This document shows, one piece after another, positions 52,832 to 60,796 of a DNA stretch of 64,000 nucleotides. The stretch comes from Paraburkholderia ribeironis (GTDB lineage Bacteria; Pseudomonadota; Gammaproteobacteria; Burkholderiales; Burkholderiaceae): assembly GCF_900019265.1 (NCBI RefSeq), contig NZ_CYGX02000072.1, positions 1 to 64,000 on the forward strand, in the 5' to 3' direction. The notes beneath the pieces are model-generated. The model was not told the DNA's origin, did no database searches, and saw only the letters and a list, made by a program, of their open reading frames with translations. Made by a program: the position numbers and the translations under genes. Each line of letters starts with the position of its first letter. The first letter of the stretch is position 1.

Positions 52832-53377
52832 TCAAGCAGCATGCAGCCAGTATTCGACGAGCGGGCCGTGCTTGCCGTCGATCGGGTCCAGCGCGGGAAA
52901 CGGCAATCGCTCCATCGCCGCCTGCTCTTCGGGGTGCAACGCTTCGCGGCGAATGTCCCACTGCTGCCCCTCCGGATAGCCGGCCACCACCTGAAAATGC
53001 CGCTCGAACGATTGCAGGCAATGGCCGGTGCCGGCCGGCAGCAATAGCGCGTCGCCGGCCGCGATCGTCACCACACGGCCCCCCGGCCCACCGACGATGA
53101 CCTGCGCGGAGCCATCAATCACGCCGAGCACCTCATGCGCGGTCGCATGAAAATGGTGGTAATCGAAAATGCTGTTGCGCCATTGCGACGGCCACGCGTT
53201 GTGCTCGAACAGGATTTCGAAAGCGGCAGCCAGGTTGCCGCTTTTCGGTGACAGCGCGCGCCGGTAAATCACGACCGGCAATGTGCGGTTATTCGGCACC
53301 CAGTCGTGCGGATCGAGCATGAATGCCTCGTACTCGGTTTTCGCCGCATCGAATGCATGTTTTGAATCGTTGAACAT
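52832..53377 (-). CDS. YjlB-type cupin protein
   Basis: A 181-residue single-domain cupin. The N-terminal DWVPNNRTLPVVIYRRAL and AAFEILFEHNAWPSQWRNSI match the YjlB family. Cupin motif 1 is YHHFHATAHEVLGVIDG with the metal-binding histidines, and motif 2 is GDALLLPAGTGHCLQS. The C-terminal YPEGQQWDIRREALHP is also family-specific. Function is unknown; a metal-dependent isomerase or dioxygenase is possible. The internal ATG at 53377 is chosen because AGGAG lies six bases upstream; the longer frame upstream is low-complexity. Downstream on the same strand is tkt, 338 bases away. Confidence 0.85.
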   Translation of the reverse strand: MFNDSKHAFDAAKTEYEAFMLDPHDWVPNNRTLPVVIYRRALSPKSGNLAAAFEILFEHNAWPSQWRNSIFDYHHFHATAHEVLGVIDGSAQVIVGGPGGRVVTIAAGDALLLPAGTGHCLQSFERHFQVVAGYPEGQQWDIRREALHPEEQAAMERLPFPALDPIDGKHGPLVEYWLHAA

Positions 53378-53534
53378 GGTCGGCTCCTGGTGCTTCCCGT
53401 TTCCTTGCTGATGCGCGCGTCCCACGGCGCCGCCCGTGGTAGCGCTGGCGCTCTCGTCGCCGAGGCGGCGAGCGATGAGACTGTGCAGTTCATTGCCCAG
53501 TGCCGCGCAGCACAGCACAGGCGCCAGCGCTGAG

Positions 53535-53798
53535 TCAGCGCTTGCGCTGCGATTCACGTCCGCCGCCGCCCGGCGGCTCGGACTGCGCGCCTGTGCCGAG
53601 CGGCACTTCGGCAGTCTGCGCGGGCCGCTCGCTGGATCGCGGCGGGTTGGTTTGCCGATCCACGCCGGTTTGCTCGACCGGCTCGATGCCGAGCGGGCTC
53701 GGCTCCACATAGTGCGTTCCGCTCGGCTTGTTGCGCGCCTTCGTTTCCGGCGACACCGCCGGCGCGTTGCGGTTTCCCGTGGGTTGGCTGTCGTGCAT
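53535..53798 (-). CDS. Small hydrophilic proline-rich protein
   Basis: An 87-residue, highly polar protein rich in Pro, Gly, Ser, Thr and Arg, with no hydrophobic segment and no recognised domain. It is probably disordered. It begins with MHDSQPTGNRNAPAVSPETK and ends in a Gly-Arg tail (EPPGGGGRESQRKR). A strong ribosome site (AAGGAGAGG) just before the ATG at 53798 is the best evidence that it is real. Similar small disordered proteins accompany stress genes in Burkholderiaceae. No function can be proposed. Confidence 0.5.
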   Translation of the reverse strand: MHDSQPTGNRNAPAVSPETKARNKPSGTHYVEPSPLGIEPVEQTGVDRQTNPPRSSERPAQTAEVPLGTGAQSEPPGGGGRESQRKR

Positions 53799-53965
53799 GA
53801 CCCTCTCCTTCACTTGAAGCACTCGGTCATTGCAGCAACATCCGGTCCTCCTCCGGGCCACACCCGCGCGGGAGCGCCGATCGCGCGACGACCCTGACCC
53901 TGCCAGGCACGGCGATTGCAACTTCGCGGCTGGAGGTCTGCACCATCTTTTGTAAAAAGGAGAAC

Positions 53966-54436
53966 CTGACGACCACGACGATTCGCGTTTCCGATACCGA
54001 ATTACAGGTCGAGCGCACCCTGTACACGTTCGCACACAAAAGCGACGCCGAAGCATTCGAACGCTGTCTGGCCGACAGTTCGATCGGCGGTTGCTATCGT
54101 TTGCACGCGTCGCTATCCGCCTGCCCTACGGTCCAAGACGGCCAAGACGGCCCTCCCGACGATCCGGGCCGTGGCAGTACGATTTCACCGTCGCTCGGCG
54201 GGATGCCTCGATCGCGAATCGTGGCACGCATTGCTTGCCCCTCGCCAATGAAACGCGGTAGACGGCGCGCGCACCGCCTGCCGCTCCACCTCAGCTTTCC
54301 GGCATGGCGCGATCGGCAGCGACGATCTTGCGGCCATACTCGATCGCGGCGCGGCGCGCTTCGTCCGCGCTCGCGTAAGGACCGATCTGAGGTGCGCCAT
54401 CGAATGGAAACAGCACCTTCCTGTCTGCCTTTCTAA
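53966..54436 (+). pseudogene. Possible remnant of a small gene with a CTG in place of ATG
   Basis: After AAGGAG (53957-53962) the frame from CTG at 53966 reads TTTIRVSDTELQVERTLYTF and AHKSDAEAFERCLADSSI, which looks like real protein with a strand-helix pattern. It then runs into low-complexity sequence (QDGQDGPPDD) and finally antisense to the next gene, ending at 54436. There is no ATG, GTG or TTG before the protein-like part. Either the start was mutated and the 3' end lost, or translation uses CTG. I do not recognise the family. Confidence 0.35.
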
Positions 54437-54536
54437 CGACCTTCAGGCCACCTATGTAACGGCCGTCGCCTGTGCCGTGATAGCTCGCGTAAATCTCGAA
54501 GTCATCGTCGGCAACGTCGGCCTTATGTCGCGCCAT
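54291..54536 (-). CDS. Small conserved-looking soluble protein
   Basis: An 81-residue protein starting MARHKADVADDDFEIYASYH. It has a beta-rich first half (GRYIGGLKVVRKADRKVLFP) and a C-terminal helix (SADEARRAAIEYGRKIVAAD), resembling small DUF proteins that decorate Burkholderia stress loci. I cannot name the family with confidence. The ATG at 54536 follows GAGGAAA. The upstream continuation of the frame is Arg/Ser-rich and non-conserved in look. The signal is a good ribosome site plus sensible amino-acid composition. Confidence 0.6.
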   Translation of the reverse strand: MARHKADVADDDFEIYASYHGTGDGRYIGGLKVVRKADRKVLFPFDGAPQIGPYASADEARRAAIEYGRKIVAADRAMPES

Positions 54537-54736
54537 TTGTGTTTCCTCGTTCCTGCACTTGCCGTGCTCCATGTTCGCGGTGAGTCGCGGTGATTCGCGC
54601 TGCAACGCTGATGCGTCGCGCGCTTGCCCGAGCCGAGCAATAGTCGTTCCACGCAAAGCCGGGCCGGCGTAGCGCGTCGATTGGGGGCCGAGGCACGGCA
54701 ATTGCAGGTAAGTAAGAAAACGTGAGGGAGACAGCG

Positions 54737-55003
54737 ATGAACTTATCGAGCACCTCGGCAATGAACTTATCGAGTACCTCGACGGCCGCCTGCGACGCCC
54801 GTTGCATCGCACGCCGCCACATGCATACGCCGATGCCACCCGAGGTCGACCCCGACGCACCGCTGCCAGACAGCGATCCGGTTCGCACGCCACCGGACGA
54901 CCCGGCCAGCGATCCGTCCCGCCCGCCCGACGGCGATCCTCCCGCCAAGCCGCCGCCCGTGAGTGGCGCGGGCCGCGAGCTTGCCCAGTTCGGCCCGCAT
55001 TGA
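54737..55003 (+). CDS. Proline/aspartate-rich small protein with a duplicated N-terminus
   Basis: An 88-residue acidic, Pro-rich protein (MPPEVDPDAPLPDSDPVRTP, then PDDPASDPSRPPDGDPPAKP), probably disordered. The first 48 bases are a 24-bp tandem duplication (54737-54760 and 54761-54784, two mismatches near the ends and one internal), so the protein begins MNLSSTSA-MNLSSTST and contains two potential start codons. GAGGGAG (54724-54730) lies six bases before the first ATG. An alternative start at 54821 (MHTPMPPEVD) would skip the duplication. Function unknown. Confidence 0.5.
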   Translation: MNLSSTSAMNLSSTSTAACDARCIARRHMHTPMPPEVDPDAPLPDSDPVRTPPDDPASDPSRPPDGDPPAKPPPVSGAGRELAQFGPH

Positions 55004-55121
55004 AAACAAAGCGGCTCGACGAATAGCGCTATGACGCGTGCGGTTGAGGATCACTGCAAGCGGTCGAGTCGATTCTCGTGCAGAAGCACGTCACGCTGAA
55101 TGGCAGCCGGGTCCCGTCGCA

Positions 55122-55727
55122 TCAGAACTGATGCAGCATGCCGACGTAAGCACCGGTTTGCGATTCGCCGACCAACGGACTCGTGTTGCTCGACGAATCG
55201 CGCGGCGACGCTTCAAGCGAGAAATTGGAATTGCTGCTATTGCGCACGTAGCCCATCGTGCCGTACAGAAACGTGCGCTTCGACAGGTTGTAAGTAGTGC
55301 CGAGCACGTACATCATCGCGTGGCCGGAAGGGTCGTGCGCGACGTCGCCTTCGCCGGCGCCGACCCGGATGTAGTAGCCGCCCGCGGTCACCGCCCAGCG
55401 TGACTGCGGGCTGTACGTCGCGCCGAGCCAGTAATGGTCGGCCGTATCGGCCACCCCGGCCGGCGAGTCCGGCGCCGAGTAATGCGTATAGGCGCCCTGA
55501 ATCTTCAGCGCATCGAAACGCACATTAGCGCCGACAAAATATTCGCGCGACGCCTGGAAGATATTGCTGAAGCGGCCGTTGTTGTCGCGCAGTTCGTCGT
55601 AGATGCCGCGCACGTCGAATAGCGGCGAGTGATAGGTCAGCATGATGCCGTTCGAGCGGCCGAACTCGCCGGGCGCGCCTTTGTTGAACGCACCCGGTTG
55701 ATTGCCGAACGCATATTGCGCCTGCAC
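55122..55727 (-). pseudogene. 3' fragment of a Burkholderiales-type porin
   Basis: The last 201 residues of a Gram-negative general porin (about 350-390 residues when intact). Readable strands include VQAQYAFGNQPGAFNKGAPG, SPLFDVRGIYDELRDNNGRF, YWLGATYSPQSRWAVTAGGY, MYVLGTTYNLSKRTFLYGTM and the terminal YVGMLHQF with the C-terminal phenylalanine needed for BAM-mediated assembly. Upstream of residue V (55727) the porin sequence stops abruptly and no signal peptide or first strands are found. The adjoining DNA encodes part of a different protein on the other strand. The gene therefore lost its promoter and 5' half. Confidence 0.82.
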
Positions 55728-55741
55728 TGCTCGTTTTTCAA

Positions 55742-56059
55742 TCCGACGAACGCGCGCCCGATGGCGAAGCGCTCGCGTGGGCCGCCACGCGGCTCGCCGA
55801 TCATCAAGCCGCACGGCGCATCCTGATGGTGTTTTCCGACGGCTATCCGTCGACCAGCGACGGCGATCCGCAGGTCTTGCGCCACGATCTGCGCGAACGC
55901 GTCGCGGCAATCGGCCAGCGCGGCATCGAACTGGTGGGGATCGGCGTGCTGACCGATGCGGTCGAAGACTTCTATCCGCGCAATGTCGTGGTGAGCCGCC
56001 TCGCCGAATTGCCGTCGACAGTGTTCTCCGTACTGGGTTCGATGCTGCTCACGCGCTAG
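55742..56059 (+). pseudogene. 3' fragment of a VWA-domain (CobT-like) protein
   Basis: An open frame without a proper start encodes the last 105 residues of a von Willebrand factor A domain protein similar to the C-terminus of CobT-type cobaltochelatase subunits. It reads SDERAPDGEALAWAATRLAD, then ARRILMVFSDGYPSTSDGDP, GIELVGIGVLTDAVEDFYPR and VVVSRLAELPSTVFSVLGSM. The N-terminal half with the MIDAS DxSxS motif is missing. Its 5' end abuts the truncated 5' end of the porin fragment, transcribed in the opposite direction, so one deletion could have destroyed both. An internal ATG at 55826 could start a short product of doubtful function. Confidence 0.65.
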
Positions 56060-56181
56060 CGCCATTGCCGTGCGCGTCTTCGTCCGCCTGGTCGTCCACC
56101 GGTTCGTCGGTCCACCCAAAGCGCGTTCGACGCAATCTTCAGATCACGCACGCTGTCGCGCAAGCGCGGCCCGCGCGCCGC

Positions 56182-57028
56182 TCAGGCCAGTTGCGGCCGG
56201 AACGGATGCTGGCCGATCTCACCGCCGCGTGCGACCACGGCCGTGCTCTCCGGAATTTCCTCCCACCAGCCCGGCAAATCCGCGAGCGGCTCGGACAGCA
56301 CCAGAAACGCATCCTCGCCGACCGCCGTGATGCGCGAGTCGTCGGGATACAGCTCGTGCAGATGACGAAACGAGGTACTGTGAAACAGCGAGCGCGACTG
56401 CCCTTCGCTTGAATAGCGGACCGCGACGATCTGCTCGCCGTCGGTCGCGCACACGGTCATGTTCAGCGGCGCGTCCACGCCATGCTGGCGGCCGGTGGCT
56501 TCGACGAAAGCCACCATCCGTTCGAGCGCGGTGACGGGCGCCAGCGCGAGACCGAAAGTGAGCGCGAGAAAAAACAGCACCTCGGAATCGGTCGATCCTT
56601 CGATGGACGCAAACAGATCGGGATCGATCGCCAGCATCAGATCGCGGCGCACCGCCGGGTAGTTGCGCACCAGCCCGTTGTGCGCGAACAGCCAGCGGCC
56701 GTAACGGAACGGATGACAGTTGGTTTCCTGCGACGGCGTGTCGGTCGCCGAGCGCACGTGCGCGACGAACAGCGGCGAATGAATCGCCCGCGCGGCTTCG
56801 CGTAGATTGCGGTCGCTCCACGCGGGCTGGATGCAGCGGTAGCGATACGGAGTAGCGATACGGAATGTCGGTCGGATGTCCGTACCAGCCGATCCCGAAC
56901 CCGTCGCCATTGGTGGTGGTGTGACCGAGCCGCGAATGCAGGCTCTGATCGATCAGCGAATGTCGGGCATTGAATAGCACCGTTTCGAGCTGAAGCGGAT
57001 TACCGGTATAAGCGAGCCAGCGGCACAT
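56182..57028 (-). pseudogene. Class II glutamine amidotransferase (YafJ-like) with a 13-bp duplication frameshift
   Basis: An Ntn-type glutamine amidotransferase domain protein of about 275 residues. The ATG at 57028 has AGGAG upstream and gives MCRWLAYTGNPLQLETVLFN with the catalytic Cys2. The first frame runs through GHTTTNGDGFGIGWYGHPTD and IPYRY. The correct continuation QPAWSDRNLREAARAIHSPL, HVRSATDTPSQETNCHPFRY and LFAHNGLVRNYPAVRRDL is one frame away. The break is exactly a 13-bp tandem duplication at 56839-56864. Removing one copy restores an uninterrupted reading GHPTDIPYRYRCIQPAWSDR. The protein is thus interrupted by a recent, potentially reversible event, unless it is an assembly artefact. 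Confidence 0.88.
56839..56864. repeat. Exact 13-bp tandem duplication inside a coding region
   Basis: GTAGCGATACGGA occurs at 56839-56851 and again at 56852-56864 without mismatch. The unit length is not a multiple of three, so it shifts the amidotransferase reading frame. Confidence 0.97.
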
Positions 57029-57088
57029 GATTTGCTCTCCTGTCGGTGATGCATGACCACCCTGCACTGCGTGCGGCCGCCTGCGGGT

Positions 57089-57766
57089 CTATCTGGCGAC
57101 GGGCGGCATCGTCGCAATTGGAATCAGGAATTCGGAGAAACCGGTCAGCATGATCTGCACGCCGATGCACAGCAGCAGAAACGACGACACACGCATCGCG
57201 ACCTTGGTCCCTTCGACGCCGAGGTACTTCGCAAAGACGACGGCGCGGCTGTAGATCAGATAGACCGTGACGGCCACCGTGAACGAGATCACCACCGACG
57301 CAATGCTCGACACCACGAACTCCGACAGCTTGTGCGTGCGGTTCGCGCTCAGCGCGATGGCGGTGGCGATCGAGCCCGGCCCGGTGGTCAGCGGAATGGT
57401 GAACGGGAAGAACGCCTTGGCCATCGCGTTGTCCGCGTCGACGCGCTTGACGGCTGGCTGCTCGCCCGGCGCGGTGTCGGGCGCATTGAGCATCTGCCAG
57501 CCGGCGACCGCGACCGCGAGCCCGCCGCCGATGCGCAGCGCCTCCAGCGAGATGCCGAAGAAATGCAGGATCGGCGTGCCGATGAAGAACGCCACCAGCA
57601 GCACGCACACGACATTCACGGCGATTTTCCTCGCGAGCGCGGTGCGCTCTTCGGTGGTCAACGACGCAGTCCGGTCAAGGAAGACAAAAGCAATGCCGAT
57701 GGGGTTGATGATGCTGATCAACCCCATAAAGCCAAACAGGATGTCCGAGATCAGGCTGACGACCAT
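57089..57766 (-). CDS. MarC-family integral membrane protein
   Basis: A 225-residue inner-membrane protein with six predicted helices. Family features are MGLISIINPIGIAFVFLDRT in the first helix, the short intracellular loop with MAKAFFPFTIPLTTGPGSIA, and the last helix MRVSSFLLLCIGVQIMLTGF. MarC was once linked to multidrug resistance but its transport function is unproven; related proteins may carry amino acids. The ATG at 57766 gives the family length. It follows the amidotransferase pseudogene on the same strand order (MarC upstream) with a gap of about 60 bases. Confidence 0.9.
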   Translation of the reverse strand: MVVSLISDILFGFMGLISIINPIGIAFVFLDRTASLTTEERTALARKIAVNVVCVLLVAFFIGTPILHFFGISLEALRIGGGLAVAVAGWQMLNAPDTAPGEQPAVKRVDADNAMAKAFFPFTIPLTTGPGSIATAIALSANRTHKLSEFVVSSIASVVISFTVAVTVYLIYSRAVVFAKYLGVEGTKVAMRVSSFLLLCIGVQIMLTGFSEFLIPIATMPPVAR

Positions 57767-58142
57767 AGGGATTTTTCCGTATCGGGCATCGCACCGGGTC
57801 GCCCGACAATCTGTCCGCGCACCCGCAGCGACGCCACATCATGGTGATGGAACGGACCGACCTGCTGGCCCGGACGATGCTCGCACTTGCGTGGCCAGAT
57901 CATATCGCGGCGCGCCACCCAAAGCCGCAAAAAGCCGTGCCGCTAGTAACACGCGCCGGCGCGCCAACACCTGCGCGGCGCCTTGCGGCGCAGCAATCGC
58001 CGCGCAGAAAGGTGCGCCCGCAACTTTCATAAAGCCTACGCTTTTTTGACGTACTTTACGCAGCCGGAAGTATCGGGCATACAGTCATTAAGGAAGCTGC
58101 AATTTAAACGCAACGTATTTAACGATCCGAGGAGTTGTCCAT
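57767..58142. other. Divergent intergenic region, MarC/DUF3311
   Basis: No gene is seen. A TTGACG element at 58046-58051 followed by TATCGG at 58071-58076 (19-base spacing) is a weak promoter candidate for the symporter operon. GAGGAG at 58129-58134 is the ribosome site of the DUF3311 gene. Confidence 0.35.
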
Positions 58143-58358
58143 ATGTTGCTTCGTGTACTCGCCGCCCTGCCGTTCATCGGCATTCTGCTCGGTGTTCCGT
58201 TCGTGAATCGTGTCGAGCCGCTGGTGCTCGGCATGCCCTTCGTGCTGGCCTGGATCGTCATGTGGGTGGTGTTGAGCTCGATCATCATGGCAATCATCTA
58301 TCGTCTGGATCCGTCCAACCGCAACTTCGTCGCTGAAGGCGAGGAGGTCCAGTCATGA
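58143..58358 (+). CDS. DUF3311 small membrane subunit of an SSS transporter
   Basis: A 71-residue protein with two membrane segments (LRVLAALPFIGILLGVPFVN; FVLAWIVMWVVLSSIIMAII) and a short polar tail (YRLDPSNRNFVAEGEEVQS), matching DUF3311. These small proteins precede and probably assist sodium/solute symporters, as here where its stop overlaps the next start by four bases. GAGGAG lies eight bases before the ATG. Confidence 0.88.
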   Translation: MLLRVLAALPFIGILLGVPFVNRVEPLVLGMPFVLAWIVMWVVLSSIIMAIIYRLDPSNRNFVAEGEEVQS

Positions 58359-59827
58359 GCGCACTCGTCATCATCGCAGCCGTCACGCTGTTCGCGCTCT
58401 TTCTCGGCGTGCGTGCGCGCCACGGCCACGACATGAGCCTCGAGCAGTGGAGCGTGGGTGGCCGCAGCTTCGGCACCGCTTTCGTGTTCCTGCTGATGGC
58501 GGGCGAAATCTACACGACCTTCACGTTCCTCGGCGGCAGCGGTTTTGCGTACGGCAAGGGCGCGCCGGTGTACTACATTCTCGCGTACGGCACGCTCGCG
58601 TACATCCTCTCGTACTGGATGTTGCCGCCAATCTGGCGTTACGCAAAGAATCACCGCCTCGTCTCGCAGCCGCACTTCTTCTCGCGCAAATACGAGAGCC
58701 CCGCGCTCGGCACGCTGGTTGCGCTGGTCGGCGTAACTGCGCTGATTCCGTACCTCGTGCTGCAACTCAAGGGGCTCGGCATCATCGTCGCCACCGCCTC
58801 GTACGGGAAGATCCCGTCGACGGCGGCGATCTGGATCGGTGCCGCGGTCGTGACGTCCTATGTGATCGTCTCCGGCGTGCGCGGCTCCGCGTGGAATTCG
58901 GTGGTGAAGGACCTGCTGATACTGGCGATCGTGCTGTTCCTCGGCATCTACCTGCCGCTGCACTACTACGGCGGCCTCGGCAGCATGTTCCGCACCATCG
59001 ACGCCGCCCGGCCCGGCTTCCTGGCCTTTCCGGCGCGCGGCTCGAGCGTGATCTGGTTCCAGTCCACCGTGCTGCTGACGGCGCTCGGTTTTTTCATGTG
59101 GCCGCACACCTTCGGCTCGATCTTCACCGCGAAGGACGAACGCATCTTCCGCCGCAACGCGATGATCCTGCCGCTGTATCAGCTGATCCTGCTGTTCGTG
59201 TTCTTCGTCGGCTTCGCGGCGACGCTGCGGGTGCCCGGCCTGAAGGGTGGCGACATCGACCTGTCGCTGTTCCTCCTGTCGTTGCAGACCTTCGACCCGT
59301 GGTTCGTCGGCGTGATCGGCGCGGCCGGCATTCTGACCGCGCTGGTGCCGGGCTCGATGATCCTCACGTCCGCGTCGACGCTGCTCGCCAACGATGTCTA
59401 TCGCGGCATGGTGAACCGCAACGCGTCGGATGCAACGGTGGCGACGCTGGCGCGCATCCTGGTGCCGGTGGTCGCGCTGGTGGCGGTCGGCTTCACGCTG
59501 CATGGCGGCGAGACCATCGTCGCGTTGCTGTTGATGGGCTACAGCTTCGTGACGCAGCTCTTCCCCGCGGTGATCTGCAGCCTGTTCCCGCGTAACCGCG
59601 CGACCCGGCAAGGCGCATTCTGCGGGATCCTGGCCGGCGTCGCGGTGGTGACGCTGACCACCACGCTGCACTGGAGCGTCGGTCAGTTGATGCCGTTCCT
59701 GCCCGACGCGCTGAAGGACGTCAACATCGGCTTCCTCGCGCTGGCGGTCAACGTGATCGTGTTCGTCGTGGTGAGCGCGCTCACGCAGCCGCGCCCGTCT
59801 GAACAAACGCACGCCCAGGTGCATTGA
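58355..59827 (+). CDS. Sodium:solute symporter (MctP-like monocarboxylate transporter)
   Basis: A 490-residue transporter of the SSS family with about thirteen membrane segments. The core signature GEIYTTFTFLGGSGFAYGKG contains the sodium-site region, and LVPGSMILTSASTLLANDVY marks the later conserved helix. The DUF3311 partner and overall sequence resemble MctP-type carriers for lactate, pyruvate, acetate, propionate or alanine. The exact substrate is unproven. It overlaps the DUF3311 gene (ATGA) and ends before a large hairpin shared with the convergent phytochelatin-synthase-like gene. Confidence 0.9.
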   Translation: MSALVIIAAVTLFALFLGVRARHGHDMSLEQWSVGGRSFGTAFVFLLMAGEIYTTFTFLGGSGFAYGKGAPVYYILAYGTLAYILSYWMLPPIWRYAKNHRLVSQPHFFSRKYESPALGTLVALVGVTALIPYLVLQLKGLGIIVATASYGKIPSTAAIWIGAAVVTSYVIVSGVRGSAWNSVVKDLLILAIVLFLGIYLPLHYYGGLGSMFRTIDAARPGFLAFPARGSSVIWFQSTVLLTALGFFMWPHTFGSIFTAKDERIFRRNAMILPLYQLILLFVFFVGFAATLRVPGLKGGDIDLSLFLLSLQTFDPWFVGVIGAAGILTALVPGSMILTSASTLLANDVYRGMVNRNASDATVATLARILVPVVALVAVGFTLHGGETIVALLLMGYSFVTQLFPAVICSLFPRNRATRQGAFCGILAGVAVVTLTTTLHWSVGQLMPFLPDALKDVNIGFLALAVNVIVFVVVSALTQPRPSEQTHAQVH

Positions 59828-59874
59828 GCGTGGTTGTGTGTAGAACGTAGCGCCTGACGCGCCGGGACGATTGA

Positions 59875-59911
59875 GCGCGCCGCATGTGAGACGACATGCT
59901 ATGCGGCGCGC
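59875..59911. terminator. Strong bidirectional hairpin between convergent genes
   Basis: GCGCGCCGCAT (59875-59885) pairs perfectly with ATGCGGCGCGC (59901-59911), an 11-bp stem with a 15-base loop that itself contains CATG/ACATG pairing. It lies between the stops of the symporter (59827) and the lipoprotein gene (59933). There is no T-run. Confidence 0.6.
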
Positions 59912-59932
59912 CAGTGATTCGCGGCGCTCGCA

Positions 59933-60796
59933 TCAGTTCGCGCGCACGCCGATGATCAACAGTCCGCGCGACAGATGGCTCACGCTGTCGACCGCTTGCG
60001 CGCCCGCGTACAGCCGCGCGAGCGGCACCCACACGGCCGGATACTTGTAGCGCGCGACATCGAGCAGCAACGCGCTATCGCTCGCGGCGTCGTACGCCGC
60101 GAGCGGCGACCAGTGCCCGCCGCCCGTCTCGCCGATTTCCATGCGCCGGAAATTCAGTAATGCGAAGCGACCGCGGCGGCTGGTGGTGTCGCGAATCAGA
60201 TCGCGGAACTGCTCGAGCGTCAGGTCGCTGGCGTGGAACTTCGTCACTTCGACAGGGAACGCGCGCAGCGCCGCGCTGAGTTGATCGAGCGTCATACCCT
60301 CCTTCGAGACCTGCGCGGCGTTCGCCACCTGCGCATCGATGCCGCGAAAGAAGTCCTGTTGCGAGAAGAACGGAAAGTCCGGGTACTCACTCGACTCGGG
60401 GCGACGAATACCCAACGCGTTGAGCGCCATGACCGACGTCGCCACCGAGCACCAGGCTTCGTTGCGCTGCGTTTCGAAGTACTGCGAGAGCGGCCAGTAG
60501 GACTGGTTGTAGGCGGTGGACATCAGGCGCTGCTGTCCTTCCGGCTGCATCAACGGGACCAGGCCGGCCGGGACCGGCAACGGTCCGCTAGCCGGGCGTG
60601 GCAAGCTGGCCGCCGTCGCGGGTGCCACGCTCTGACCGGAGAAGCCGGCGACGGTTTGCGCCTGGGCACCATGCTGGCTGGTGGCGGGCGGCAACGGCGC
60701 GCACGCGCTCAACGCTGCCGCCGACGCCATGATAGCCGCGAGCCACCCGGCCGCGCTCCTGCGCCCCACGGCGCGTATCGACGAATCTGTGGACAT
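59933..60796 (-). CDS. Phytochelatin synthase-like lipoprotein
   Basis: A 287-residue papain-fold protein of the phytochelatin synthase family, which acts on the gamma-glutamylcysteine bond of glutathione. A lipoprotein signal ends in AALSAC (C32), so it should be membrane-anchored and periplasmic. After a Pro/Ala-rich linker the catalytic domain shows SQYFETQRNEAWCSVATSVM (nucleophile C116), GGGHWSPLAAYD (H228) and LLLDVARYKYPAVWV (D246). Bacterial homologues mostly hydrolyse glutathione and do not polymerise it. The ATG at 60796 follows GGAAGGG. Its periplasmic location suggests processing of exported glutathione, its conjugates or metals, not cytoplasmic phytochelatin synthesis. Confidence 0.88.
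   Translation of the reverse strand: MSTDSSIRAVGRRSAAGWLAAIMASAAALSACAPLPPATSQHGAQAQTVAGFSGQSVAPATAASLPRPASGPLPVPAGLVPLMQPEGQQRLMSTAYNQSYWPLSQYFETQRNEAWCSVATSVMALNALGIRRPESSEYPDFPFFSQQDFFRGIDAQVANAAQVSKEGMTLDQLSAALRAFPVEVTKFHASDLTLEQFRDLIRDTTSRRGRFALLNFRRMEIGETGGGHWSPLAAYDAASDSALLLDVARYKYPAVWVPLARLYAGAQAVDSVSHLSRGLLIIGVRAN

Noticed and set aside
55730..55785. Minus-strand reading IGRAFVGLKNEQ that resembles an upstream porin strand
   Set aside because: It lies in another frame opposite a stronger VWA reading and cannot be joined to the porin fragment without a large gap; treated as coincidence.
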